Both the position numbers and the translations under genes were made by a program. Shown one piece after another: positions 45,205 through 57,207 of a stretch of 64,000 nt of DNA (the stretch's first letter is position 1; each line of letters begins with the position of its first letter). Source of the DNA: Stenocarpella maydis (taxonomy: Eukaryota; Ascomycota; Sordariomycetes; Diaporthales; Diaporthaceae); contig NQMI01000041.1 of assembly GCA_002270565.1 (NCBI GenBank), forward strand, positions 273,398 to 337,397, in the 5' to 3' direction. The notes under the pieces are model-generated. The model ran no database searches. It was not told where the DNA came from and saw only the letters and a program-made list of their open reading frames with translations.

Positions 45205-46515
45205 TCACCTGATCTCGTAGCTTCCGGCCCTCGTCATGTATCTGACCCACTTTACGCTGCTGTAGTTGCTCTTCTCGAACACCTTGAGATACCTCACCAG
45301 CAACCCGCTGCTCGTGAACATCAGGAGGCTGAAGCTCATGCTGAGGGGAGGCCTGCTCCACGTCTTTTGGTTGGTCATGGAGGTGAGCTCGGCCTCGGCG
45401 CTCAGCACGAACTCGCTCTGCCCGGTGAACCTCCCAATCTTCCAAACAATATGGTTTTCTGCCGGCTCGTACTTGGCCTTTCCTTGAGTGCACCTCTCGG
45501 TGATCCTGGCGGTGTTCAGGGGCGTGGGGATGCGGACGACGACGTTGGTGGCAAACAGCTTGGTCCCAAAGTTGGCCTTGACGCCAATGCTGTACTCGAC
45601 CTTGGTCTTGCCGACCTCGTTAACGATGGCGTGGACCTTGAAGGGCAGGTTGATGTTCTCGGTGGCGCGGTAGCGCATGAGCTCGAACTCACCGTCGGGA
45701 GGGACGAAGGAGATGATGCGGTCGGAGTCGAACTTGCCCAGCTTGACGCACTGGTGGAACTGGCAATCCTCGAGGGTGACACTACCAGCCGCAGCCTTGG
45801 TCGCCTTAGTGCCCATCCTGTTGCCGCTGGGGAGGCTGAGCAGGCCGTCGTTGTCGAGGAGGAGCCTGTCGTTGAGCCCGAACTTGCACTCGGGCGTGCC
45901 GGACAGATAGGCGCGCATGATGATCTGGCCGGTGACGTCGGCCCGCAGGACCGCGCCGGTGGCGGACATGAGCAGGTTGACGTCCTCGATGACATCGACG
46001 AAGGCCTCGTTCTTGCGGTACTTTACGTCGGCCTTGCGCCAGGACAGGGCGCCTGTTGCCTGCATGGTGATCTTTGCCGAGTCCTCGAACTTGTTCTCGG
46101 ACTTAACGCCCTCGGTGGTGATGTACATCTTGAGGGTGTCGGTCTCGGTGTTCTGGGGGTAGCCAAAGTCGATGATCTCGTCTAGCAGCTCGTAGACTAG
46201 GACGAAATTGTTCTTGACGGCCTCCTCGTCGAACTTGCCAAAGTAGCCGCGGCCGAGCTGGATGAGGCGGTAGAGGAACTCGAAGACGAGGGCGGCATTG
46301 GCGTTACTCTTTGTGATTGCGACCAGGTAGATGTTCTCGTGCTTGACATGGCTGAAGGTGGTGCTGCCCAGGGTCAGGATGGGCGAGCGCACCTGCGCGT
46401 TGCTGATGACTTGGATGCGAAAGACATCGGCGAGGCGGGGGCGGCAGTCATTGCGGAAGGCGCGGAAGATGAGGTTCTCGCCCTTTTGGTTGAAGATGAG
46501 GATGCCGGAGAGCAT
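45205..46515 (-). CDS. apm4: AP-2 clathrin adaptor complex, mu subunit
   Basis: Medium chain of the AP-2 adaptor, which binds tyrosine-type sorting signals in membrane cargo and phosphoinositides at the plasma membrane during clathrin-mediated endocytosis. A single exon encodes 436 residues, the family's normal length. The N-terminal longin domain begins MLSGILIFNQKGENLIFRAF and includes FVLVYELLDEIIDFGYPQNT. After a linker, the mu-homology domain starts with WRKADVKYRKNEAFVDVIED and ends with VKWVRYMTRAGSYEIR. Of the adaptor mu chains, the MLSGIL start and the LISAxG-like MSATGAVLRADVTGQIIM region fit AP-2 rather than AP-1, whose proteins begin with a different pattern. The start codon overlaps a TCG microsatellite. 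Confidence 0.93.
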   Translation of the reverse strand: MLSGILIFNQKGENLIFRAFRNDCRPRLADVFRIQVISNAQVRSPILTLGSTTFSHVKHENIYLVAITKSNANAALVFEFLYRLIQLGRGYFGKFDEEAVKNNFVLVYELLDEIIDFGYPQNTETDTLKMYITTEGVKSENKFEDSAKITMQATGALSWRKADVKYRKNEAFVDVIEDVNLLMSATGAVLRADVTGQIIMRAYLSGTPECKFGLNDRLLLDNDGLLSLPSGNRMGTKATKAAAGSVTLEDCQFHQCVKLGKFDSDRIISFVPPDGEFELMRYRATENINLPFKVHAIVNEVGKTKVEYSIGVKANFGTKLFATNVVVRIPTPLNTARITERCTQGKAKYEPAENHIVWKIGRFTGQSEFVLSAEAELTSMTNQKTWSRPPLSMSFSLLMFTSSGLLVRYLKVFEKSNYSSVKWVRYMTRAGSYEIR

Positions 46516-46556
46516 CGTCGTCGTCGTCGTCGTCGTCGTCGCGGTGGTGGTGGTGA
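46514..46556. repeat. TCG / GTG trinucleotide run at the apm4 start codon
   Basis: About nine TCG units (GAC-type on the coding strand) followed by GTG units; the start codon on the minus strand lies at its edge. The tract is therefore the immediate 5' leader of the mRNA. Confidence 0.85.
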
Positions 46557-46641
46557 TGTGGAGGAGGTGGATGGATGGAGGGTTATGCTGGTTGGGGCCG
46601 AGCCCGTAAGGAACATTGGCTGGCTTGGTCTTGTCCTGAAA

Positions 46642-46668
46642 TGACTTGACTTGACTTGACTTGACTTG
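46642..46668. repeat. TTGAC pentanucleotide repeat
   Basis: Five consecutive TTGAC units upstream of the adaptor gene. Confidence 0.85.
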
Positions 46669-49636
46669 CCTCGTCTCGACGCGACTCGACTCGGCTCAAG
46701 GATGGACGAACAGCAGTTTGGGGATAGGGCAGATACGGTGATGGCACTCTGGCAGGGGGCACTGGCATCTTCCCCAAGCGCTAGATGAATAAGCTAATTC
46801 AGGGGTAGGGGAAGCAAGTACCTAGGTACCGAGGGACACTACTATGTAGATACCTGCTAGGCAAAGGACACGGCACGTACCTCAGCTCCCCTCTATCGGA
46901 TGATTACATAAGTGGCCTCGGTTAGCTTCAATGGCGTGGCCCCAGTTTTGGTGAAGCCCTCTTGTGCATCTCAACAACTTTTACCCAACCCAATTGCTCC
47001 TGCTGCAGTCTGGCTCGTGCTACCAAGGGCTTGAGGTCAAAGAACCCATACCCAGATCGTCGTCGTCGACCCAGCTCAACCGGCAAGAAACGGCTCGTGC
47101 GACAGTGGATTCATCATCCCTGCAGGCGTGCTCCTCACCCGCTCACACTGTTTTGATACGAGGCCAAAGCTCTCGCCTGCGTCGCCCAGGTCGCCCAGCA
47201 CAAGCTGCACCTCAGATGCACCTCAGTAGCACCTCGTCGAATGCGCCTCGACCCAAAGGGCACCAAGACAGCATGATCGCCCCCCCGTAGCCCGGCTCTG
47301 AAGCCGAGCAGCTGTTTCAAGTTCGACGTCTCCTCCGGTCTAGACACCCTGCTCTCCGTGTCCATGGTCCCCCAGGCACTGGCAGACAGTTATTCTGTCA
47401 GACAGGGGGTGCGTCTCCGAATGCCCACCTCAAACCCAGGGACGCCTCTGTTATGCACAGCATCTTCCTGGGTGTGCCACGACCTGTGGTGGATCTGCTG
47501 AGAGACTGTCTCTACTCTGGACACCATAAGCTAGCTACATTCACGGTCAGCACAGCACAGCAGTGACAGCACACCTTCGGTGGCCACCCGCCACATTCCC
47601 CGAAAACCCGGCGAGCGGCCCGCGACTAGGCCTCGTCCAGCAACGCATGCCTTCTTTTGGCCCTCTGAAACATTCCATGCCTGCCTTGTCCTGGCCCCTG
47701 GAAGGAATCTTATTAGCAGCCTCTCAATATGCAACTCTGAACTCAACCTCGCCGTTGCACGTCTTTGCCGCTGCCGGTTTCCGATCAACCGCCACATGAG
47801 AAAATCCGGATAAACAACAAGTGGCGGGCTGATGAGCACAACAGGAAGAGACTTTCAAGCTCGCCGCGATTGACGCCAGATATCTCAATGTCCCACCGTG
47901 AGTGCGGCCTGAAATTAGCACCGGAGTTGAGGATGACTGCACGCGCGCACTTTTCGCGTCGGGCCCCGCAAGCTGTGCCGCAGCTGAACATTCCTTCAAG
48001 GTCATCCTTGGGACCGACCCTCACGTACACCGCCCATGCCATGCCATGCCATGCCATGCCATGCCGTGCCACTTGTAAACTTGCCCGCCAGAGGCTTCAT
48101 CAGAATTGGAGCCTCATCTATGACTTCACCTAGGTCGATGTTCACAAAGCACGGCACAGCAAAATGCTCTTTTCTGACAGCTGCCACTGCCAGACCTCCC
48201 GCCACGTCTTGTCTCTCCGCACTGACAGTTCTAGAACCCAAAATACCAAACCCACGGGACGATCGGGCAGGCCCACCGGCATTGATGAATCCACCTCCGG
48301 AATGACCAGAGGCTAAGCACTGGGGCCGCTTCCCCGCCGTGCCCGTCATCACAAGGGGCCCCACTAATGTAGGTCCCGCTCCATCAGCCTTGGTACACTA
48401 CACGTACAATGTGTAGTGTAGATGGGGCAGAACTTCGTGTGCCTCCATTCCCATGTGGCATGGCTGCATGGCTTGCAGACCAACAACCAGGCTTTTCGCC
48501 GTCGACTGTTCCACTTTCTCCCCGATGTCAACGACTTCACTCCCTTGGGGTCCAGTTGGGCCAGCCAGCCTCGTGCTCCAGCCGGGCCCCTGACATTCCG
48601 CTTGGGCAAAATCCTTCTTGACCCTTTTTACCTGCTTGTTTCTTCCGCACTTGATGTGACCCGCCTTCGCCCACATGCAGGCTCACTGGCTGTCAGGCAG
48701 TCTAACTAGCTCGATACTGTGTGTGGTAGGCCGTTGTGACAGAAGTACATGCCACGCAATACGATGCCATCAGCCCAATGGCCCAAGAAATCCACCATTC
48801 AAACAGTCACCTGCGGAAAAACCATACTTCTGCCGCTGCCTCCCAAGGCGGCATGCCGCCCTGGACTAAGTGCTCGTTCTGGTATCTGAGCTGCTGATCC
48901 TCCTGAGCCACGCAGCTGTGCAGTGCACACCCAAAGAAAACCTGCTAGCTGCTGCTGGTCGCCAGCAAATCCCGGGGGCGGCCCCCTATTCTTGGCCAAG
49001 CCAGCGGGATTGAAATGCTGTTTCAAGTGCTTCCACCACCGTCCCCTACTGTGTACAGCCGGTCACGAAGTGGACCCTTGCATTAGACTTCAATCTGACT
49101 GGGCCTCTCGATCTGCCCAGTCCGACTGATATCCCTGGCTGGTCCTTGACACGGCCCAGTGCTTCCATTTATGGCAGCCTTGACCATGATTCACTGGCCG
49201 AGTTGCATTGGTGTGGGACCCATCAAGGACCACCCAGGCTGCCAGCCTGCATTACACGAACCGCAGCCCGTCCCAAATTATTATTTTGTCCCATCGAACC
49301 TCACGCGGGTTTTCCTTCCCCATCTCTGTACCACATTGATCGTTCAATGCGGTTTGTCTCTCGAGTTCCGGCCATCTCGATTTCCTTTTAGCTGTGCAAC
49401 TGTCTCTCCTTACACTCTTTCCCATGTTCTTGTGCGCTATTTAAAGCTTTGTTCCTTCTCGTCACTATTTACTTTCACCTCCTTGGTGTCGTTTGCTCTA
49501 CCTGATTCCTTTTGCCGTTGGGCTATACTTAATTTCTGAACATCCAGGCGTCCTGTTCTCAAGGTTTTGAATCCCACCACAAACCACGCTGTGCCGTTTG
49601 GTCTCCCAAGTCGTCCTCACTTGACCTTCGCTCAAC
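46669..49636. other. 3-kb divergent intergenic region
   Basis: Lies between the divergent adaptor and bestrophin-like genes. It contains a palindromic GTACCTAGGTACC at 46818-46830, a pentanucleotide ATGCC repeat and many overlapping short frames on both strands, none recognisable. The last few hundred bases are pyrimidine-rich, as expected for a leader. Confidence 0.45.
48034..48070. repeat. ATGCC pentanucleotide repeat
   Basis: About seven units, the last with one substitution (GTGCC). Confidence 0.9.
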
Positions 49637-51412
49637 ATGGCGGAAGGCGGGGAATACGTTCCCAACACCCATGCCAATGGCAATGGCAACGGAGTCGCCC
49701 ACCAGGCCCATCGACCTTCCAACGACCAACCTCCCCTGGAGCAAGTCGAGTCCATCCTTCGATCAAGGCAAAACACGCCAAACCCTTTCAGCCGGCAGCA
49801 TACAAGTTTAGATCTCGACGATTATTTTGTAAGTTTTACCAACACAAATAAAAGTGCCTTCAAGAGCTGCCAAAGTCGTAGCAGCACTGCGTGTTGGCGC
49901 CATAGCCACTAAAATCCCAGTTTTGCGTGTGATGAGCCATTGCTAACTATACAACCTCCAGACCGGTCCGCGAGATATCCTGAAGCATTCGAAATGGCCA
50001 ATGTTCATGCAAATGCACGGCAGCATCCTGCCGAAAATGATCATACCGCTGCTCATCCTTGGTGGTTGGGCGTCGTGCATAACACTCGTCACGAAACTCA
50101 CTCATGTCAACCGTATGTCTCTGCCTACAAGCCTACCTCGGTGGATGATCCTCGAAACACTAACAAAACTGCTGCCCTGAAGTCAGCGTGCAGTCTGTCC
50201 TCCTCACGGTCACGGGTTTCGTCGTCAGTCTTGGCTTGAGCTTCCGCAACTCGAGCGCCTACGAACGATACATGGAAGGTCGGAAGTACTGGGCTCAACT
50301 CATACTGACGTGCCAAAACCTTGGACGTGTCTTCTGGATCCACGCCAAGGAACGCCCCGACTATAAGGAGAAGGATATCCTGGCGAAGCTGTGAGTCCGC
50401 GCTTCTACATCTGGCGCGGTCCGCTTGTGCTAACGCTCTGGGTCGTGCAGGACGGCAATGAACCTTCTCGTCGCATTCGCCGTGTCTCTCAAGCATAAGT
50501 TGCGATTCGAGCCTTACACTGACCACGAAGACCTCAAGTACCTCGTCGCGCATCTCGATACCTTTGCTCAGCAGGCCACTCTGGAGACGCCCGAAACCGC
50601 CCTGCCCTCCAAGCACAACAAGCTGAGAGCAGCTGGCGAGTACCTCGGTGTCTCGTTTGCGGCCAGCAACCCCCGCAAGGCTATCAAGAAAGCTGTCAGG
50701 CCCCTGGGAAACCTGCCCCTTGAGATCCTGGGCTACCTGGCCACCTTCATTGATGATCTTATTGAGAATGGGCAGCTGACAGTTCCTATGCAACAAACTC
50801 TCGCGTGTAAGCCGAGATCACACTCCTTTGCGTGCCGATGTGGTCGGACGGCGCCCGTTCCTATAGCTAACGGCGTTTTTAGACAACAACCTCGCTTTTC
50901 TCAACGATGTCCTTACGGGTACCGAACGTGTGCTGACCACCCCTCTTCCCATCGCCTACGCTATCGCAATTTCCCAAATTACTTGGGTCTACGTGTTCCT
51001 CCTTCCCTTCCAGCTGGTCGGCGTCCTCTCGTGGGTGACGATCCCGGCGACCGTCGCGGCCGGCTACATCATCTTGGGTCTGCTGTTCATCGGGCGCGAG
51101 ATCGAGAACCCGTTCGGGCAGGACGTCAACGACCTGCCGATGGAGCTGTACTGCGCCCAGATCGCCTCGGAGCTGGACATTATCGCGTCCAAGCCAAAGC
51201 CCAAGCCCCACCAGTGGATCGAGAGCCTCGACAACAAGGTGCTGTGGCCGCTGAGCCAGAGCGGCTGGAACGTCTGGAAGCACCGGGGCGAGAGCAAGCT
51301 GCGCGAGGCGCTCATCACCAAGACCGAGCTGGGCTACGAGGACCGTCAGCCCGCCAGCAAGGCCGGCACCGAGGCCAAGAGCGACGCGACGACTGCGGTG
51401 AACACTGTCTGA
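49637..51412 (+). CDS. Bestrophin-like (UPF0187) anion channel
   Basis: Membrane protein of the bestrophin/RFP-TM family, whose members conduct chloride or other anions. Five exons are inferred: 49637-49828, 49962-50112, 50183-50390, 50451-50806 and 50883-51412, giving 478 residues. All junctions keep phase, and intron 1 has a TGCTAACT branch point. Visible features are a first membrane segment (IIPLLILGGWASCITLVTKL), a second (VLLTVTGFVVSLGLSFRNSS) leading to the family signature RNSSAYERYMEGRKYW, then spans ITWVYVFLLPFQLVGVLSWV and IPATVAAGYIILGLLFIGRE. The C-terminal IENPFGQDVNDLPMELYCAQ is a strong hallmark. Ion selectivity and location (plasma membrane or endomembrane) are not shown by the sequence. 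Confidence 0.92.
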
Positions 51413-54400
51413 GGCGTGTGAGGCTTGGAAGTTGGGGGGGGGGGTGTGCGATGGCATCCGGGGATGCGAGATAGAGTGGTACAATGTCTGGGCTTGGGGC
51501 AAAGTCCAAGGTCAGATACCTGGGCCGCGGGTCACTCTCCCCATCGGAGGGAACTGGAGACTTGTTCCACCCCATCTGAGTCGTTCTCGGCAACGACGAC
51601 CTGCCCTGCGCCGGGGACGCCGCCCATCGCCAAAATACCCGTCTTTGAACATTGGAGTAGATTTTCATAGACACATCTTCACAGCGACAAAGCGAGCGTT
51701 ATTAAAGGATAAAAAATTAGGTGTTAATTTTGTTAATTTTCTTGGGCACGGTTTATGCATTGCTGGTCCTTCTTGACCCAGAATCGCTTGGTCAACAGAA
51801 TGAGGGTTGGAAAACATGGCCAACAGCCCAATGCATTTGGGGAGGAAGGGAGCACAAAATCGTCATTATTGGTCATGACATCAACATGGACACGTGGGAA
51901 ACCGGCGTCATCGAATCTTCTTTCTTTTGTTACAAACCCGCACACCCGGACGCCACGCGCGCGATCCAACTGTGCGGCCGGGGCTTACCACCTGCCACCT
52001 AGGTACCACATCTTCCCAGCCATGTTGTGAGACATGGAGGGGTTGTAAGAGCGAGACATTGTATATTGACGTGTCTCGCGATGGTGCGACGAAGGGGGCC
52101 CATCTCCCTGGCATGGGGTACAGGCTTTCGAGGAGACCTTTCTTTTCTCATGTAATACATTTCTGGTGTATGTCCATTACGATTCTCTTATAGAACGGAG
52201 ATCATGGGGCTGAGGTTCTCAATCAAGGCCAGTGGCATGAGATTGCCACATAACTTGCTTGCCCTCCCGGACTCCAACCCAAAAGTGATAGATCGTCAGC
52301 TGCCACGTAGGCGACCAGGAGGAGGTGAAACCTGCCACGTACAAAGGAATGCGTCGTACACTCTGACCATCTCGCGACCTCTGGAAACGCAGTCGCCATC
52401 GCGCAGTTGAAGCCCCTGCGAAAACTGAAGGCGATGGTACCTATCGCCGAGCGGGAGGCGCACTCCCACAGCCTCGCGCGCTTCATGCTCGCCAACCCCC
52501 CTTGGGCTCCTTCACCTCTCTGCACCGCCATCTCTATTCCCCCTTGACCCCTCATCTTCTCCCCCGTCGGCCATAACCACCCCCCTCCCGTGCTCCCACT
52601 CTCCCTGATCCGGCCGGCCCCGTGTCCCCGTCACTTGGCCGGAGCGCTGGCCAGTGAGACACGTCGGGCTATTTTGAGGAGTTCAGCCCCCCAGGCCCTG
52701 TTGTTACATTTGTACGTCCGTTCTGCGCGGTGATGGCGGCCGCCGCCGCTTGACCCTCGGTGTGTGACGAGCTCTCGTCCTTTGTGTTGCTCGAGCGCGG
52801 GGGCGCGGGGGCGCGGGGGCAACCGGGGCCGGCCGGCCGTGTGCTGGCTGGTGCTCATGGGGAGAGAGCTGCCTGGCGCGTGAGGGAAGCCCAGGGCGGG
52901 GCAGCGGGCGGTCGGTAATGGCGCATCCCGTCATGCTTTGTCGTGGTGGTTGCTTGTCTGCGTGTTCTCCGTCCCCGCGATGCCGCCTTGCATGGCCTTG
53001 ACGGGAGATGCTTCCCTCTCGCTTCCGGGCCGGCTAGTCCCGCCCGAGCAAGCGCCGGTCAGATGGGCGTACGAGCGCCCCTTTTCTTCTGGCATGTGCG
53101 GAGTCCCTGGGCGTCGACATGGGCCGGCCAAGGCCATGGGAAGTCGCCTCTTCGCCACCGGTCGTCGGTCATGCCGGGTCGGCTTTGAATCCCCCGACCT
53201 ACTGAGGTCAGTAAACGCCGTTCGGCTTGAGAAAGAAAGGGTTGACTGGCACATGGGTCTGTTTGGCCTCACCGGCCAGGTGGCCTTCAGCGTTGCCATC
53301 TCAGTATATATCGGAAAAGAATCCACTTGTCTCTTTACTTTGGGATGTCATTGGGCGGGTCGGTGATATTCTGGTGCCCAGGCAGCCTCTCGCGGAACTC
53401 AAAACAGCCATCTCCCTATCTCTGGTCTGTCAGTCGAGCTTCCCAATGGCAAATTGTGTCATGCTGGAGGGGTGGAAATAGAAAGATGCCTCAGACCGTC
53501 AACATTGTCAGCATGGAGCGTGCAAGCCACCGCTCCGTCAGAATGAGAACTCTTTGGCATCCTCGGGAGGGATGTAGGACTTGTGTTTTCTTGGCTCAGT
53601 TAAATGAAATCGAGACTTACTGAGCGCCGTGTGAGGTTTGAAGACTTCCAACCGCTCGTGGCCCTGCCTTTCAGTCAGCCTCCTGTATCTGGAGCACGGG
53701 ATATTCGCTTGACGGGGATATCAGAGTGCTTGGTGTATCAACACATGGAGCCAGTAGGCACTTCCAGTGCATGAATGGAATATGGTAATCATCATTAGGC
53801 TGCCAATAGAATTGGACCGAGTGCTGTCAGTGCAGGATAGGAAAGGGCTTGCCGTGATGTCAACATGCTGATGATTGATTGCTCCTGCCAACTCAGCTGC
53901 TTGTATCAGTTAATCCTTAAAAATATCAAATGAAAAGGACAAGTATGGAATATGTGACGGCCTCAGAATGGATGTTCTCAACATTGAGCCAGAAGGCTGC
54001 TTCAAACCAACAAGATAACTCATCGTGGGCCGGAATTGTAGGAAGGGGGAAGAGCATCTGTCCAGAAACTGAAGAGCATAAGACATGACTGACCTAGTCG
54101 CCAGAAACATGAGTAGAGCAACGCCCTTTTCTCATTTCTTTGATGCCATACTATTCTCATTGGTGTAATGTTCAAGAGAAAAGGGGCAAGATGAAGGGAA
54201 AGCATGCAAAGGCCTCAGAATCAACAACAACATGTGTTGTCAGCAAGGGGTGCAACTCCGCTCAGACATTCAAGTCTTGTGTTATTACCAGCCGGAAAGG
54301 GGGATGGAATAATGGAGTGAACAGGGGACTGTGCTGAACCTTTGTTACTGTTTCCAAGGCTGTGGAAGAGGTTTGTGCAGAGTGTTATGCTGTTGGGACA

Positions 54401-55708
54401 ACGGGGACGAGTGTTTGAAGGACTTGTTCAATGTTGATGCTCTGTCGATTGAGGGTAAGCCGTGCATAGCACCACAAAAAAGCCTAGGAATTGTTAGCTA
54501 TCAGTCAACTGGTCTCCACGGAAAAGATAATGATTTTTCAGTACTTCGGGGGCAAGGTGAGGCTGATAGCACCCATTTGGTCAGGGGAGGCCTTGAATTC
54601 CGATTAGTGTTTCCGTGGATGCCTACCTATGCGTTAGGCAGCAATTTACTCTATGAGGAAACCAACCTTGGATAAGTCTGGAAAAAGTCGAATTATAATA
54701 GGTGCTAAAGACGCCGGGATCTAGCCTGTGAGATGCTCTCACATGAAGTGTAGCAACCAGAGCTGTGGTTATGGCCCCTAGTGTGCGAACACGTCAAGAA
54801 GTGAGCGACTTTGCACTTTATCAGGGAGATGGTGGGAGGAAACCAGATGGAAGGTGATGATTTCAGACCACTAATAGGCTAAATGGTCATCAGAACGAGA
54901 AAGCCTTCAGAATCATAGCCAATATCTGAGCAGTTGGGAATCTGGGAGTGCCACTCCGTGCGGGATGGCTGGAAAGCAGACATCATCAGGGCAACATGCT
55001 GTTGAATTTTTCATAGAATTTGAAGCTCACTAGCTACATAACGTGCCATGGCTGTCTTCAAAAGTGGTTGCTTGAACCTTTGTGCAGAATCATCTGGGGC
55101 CCTGGTTCCGATATCCGGCTCGTGGTTGTCAGGGGCAATGCGTGTGTGCCGAGGGGAGATATCCCATAATTGGCTCATAAAGGGCAGTCTTCTGACATTT
55201 GACTTTGATTTACGCATATTAAAACCACCTCAAAGAAATACACGCTGTAAATACCACCAGCAATGTGAAGAGTGGCCATCTATCAACACATGCGGCAGGC
55301 GAGGAGTCACTTCTATAGGGTTCCATAAGACCAGATAAGCAGGGCAGCTGTCAGGGCCCTTAGCCCAAACCACAAATTTAGGCTCCGGCTGTTGCATATC
55401 TTCGCCTACCTAGGTATTGACATCAAATCGTCACTGTTGCTGCCACCTCTCCAGCATTGAAAAGTGCAGTCACACTTTCTTTCCCGTCACTGCTCACTGC
55501 AAAAGGTTTCGACTTAAAAACCTCAGATTGCAAGCTCTCTGGCTTCTTCTTTCCCCTTTACTTTCTTTCTTCTCAACATTATTCCACCCCTTTCCTCCCA
55601 TAAGCCTTACCTTGGCCACTTCTTTCCTCCAACAGGCATCCTCATCCTCATCCTTTGACTGCCACCGCATCCCTTCCACAAGGAAGTCATCCATCACCCT
55701 TGCCCATC
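51413..55708. other. 4.3-kb gene-free stretch
   Basis: No gene is recognised. A G-rich run lies at about 51434, GGGGCGC repeats at 52795-52820, and a palindromic CACCTAGGTAC at 51997-52007. The forward frame 52938-53366 begins with a signal-like hydrophobic stretch but has no conserved feature; the frame at 54331-54675 is also unassigned. Some of this could be long leader or non-coding transcript. Confidence 0.4.
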
Positions 55709-56657
55709 ATGAAGTTCATCATGGCCTTGTTTGTTGGCCTCGCCACTCTTGTCTGGGGCGGTGTTGCCAGTATCAATTGGATGACTTCCTCCTCCTCGAC
55801 GACTCGCTACAGCAGGCCCACCGTTCTCTATGCTCGTTCCAACTCCACAACCACCCTTACGATTTCTCCTTCTTCTGGCCGTCACACCAGCCTTCCCTCT
55901 CTCAGCCAGACTGCCACCTCTATGACCACCTCTGCTGAGCCTAGCGTCTACACCATCCAGTCCAACTACACGGTTCCAGGCAACGAGTCCGTCCAACCAG
56001 TCACATGGACACTACCACAGGTCATTGTGTATGTTGACAGCGAGAAACAAATAGCTCAGTGAGTACGCATTTAGCCACCCACAATGACGTGGGATAGTAA
56101 GGAGATATCGCTGAAACAACTAAGGTATACGGTGAAGGTCGAGGAGGCTCCCAATATGGATGACGCCCTTTGTATCACGGCTGGGCACTTACCCCAAGGA
56201 AATCTCGATGGATTTGATGACGCCGCGTGCTACAGACTTGGCGTACTGTAAGCCTCCCATGTTTGCACACCCTTGGCTAGCACGAGAGCCCGTCTCGACG
56301 ACCGAAGCTTGGTTTCCTAGCAGTGACTAACCAAGCCGTGTTCAAAGCGTCCCGGGGCTTCACAAGAACCACTCGATCCCTTACAGCACTCACTTCGCCT
56401 GGAGGTCCAACCTCCAAAACAACCGAGGCGAGAAGGGTAACCTCCTGGTCGTCAAGTCGAACTCCCCCGGCTCCGACCATGCCTGCCCGCTGCCCCCGTA
56501 TGACGTCTGCTGGGCTCAGGGCCTGCACTGGATCCCCGAGGAGGATATCGGGGCTACGGACAAAGGCTTGGCGTACTACGCGAGGGATGTCACGCTCAGT
56601 GGCACTTACTGCCGAACTGGTATGCCCGAGTGTGCCTGGTCCGAGTACCTATACTGA
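55709..56657 (+). CDS. Small secreted Ser/Thr-rich cysteine protein, unknown function
   Basis: Three exons, 55709-56058, 56125-56247 and 56348-56657, give 260 residues. All junctions keep phase; intron 2 has a TGACTAACC branch point. An N-terminal hydrophobic signal (MKFIMALFVGLATLVWGG) is followed by a Ser/Thr-rich, N-glycosylatable segment to about residue 95. The C-terminal half reads as a folded domain with six cysteines (in ALCITAG, AACYRLG, HACPLPPYDVCWAQG, GTYCRTGMPEC) and ends WSEYLY. Regular exon structure and a long conserved-looking C-terminus argue that it is a real gene. I do not recognise the family. A secreted or cell-surface role is inferred from the signal alone; an effector role would be speculation. 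Confidence 0.7.
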
Positions 56658-57207
56658 GCAGGAGCGGACTGAAGACGATTTTTTGGGGGGGGAAAAGGGG
56701 GGGGGGATTCTGGTGCGTCTCGTCTAAAGACGGCCAGACGGGTCGTCGTACTTTTCGATGACTTGACTTTTTACGGGATGGACTGTAGCTCTGGGCTACC
56801 CCTTCAGCCAACAACATAGATCCACGTCAAATTGACACCGCCTTGTCCATTTCAGTGACACATTGATTGTATCCACCAACCATTTTGTGATATTATCGCA
56901 TATCCGGCTTTGGACTGAACTCTGCCATACCTATACAAGCCAAGGCGTAGTTACCGGCCGACTCTTGGTGACCCACATCAGATTCAAAGCACCACTGCTT
57001 ACCCTGGATGAACTGTAAACTTAAGAGATCGGAGATTCGCACCCCTAAAAACGGAGGGCGCACCCCCTATGCAAATACATTTATGTGCACCACCCAATTT
57101 ATATGTATAACATTAATTTAACTACATTTGCTATCCTTATCACTATAATATCACCACACTCCTGTGGGCACCTAATCGCTTAAACCCGTGGTGTTTTCCC
57201 CATGCAT
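56658..57207. other. Boundary between gene space and the AT-rich block
   Basis: G- and A-rich runs follow the last gene (56680-56710). The AT-rich block begins near 57050. The sequence GCACCCCCTATGCAAATACA and nearby GTGCACCACCC (57060-57095) may belong to the end of the MULE element, but the other end was not found. Confidence 0.35.

Noticed and set aside
45001..46185. 394-codon forward frame over the AP-2 mu gene
   Set aside because: Shadow of a strongly conserved protein on the minus strand.
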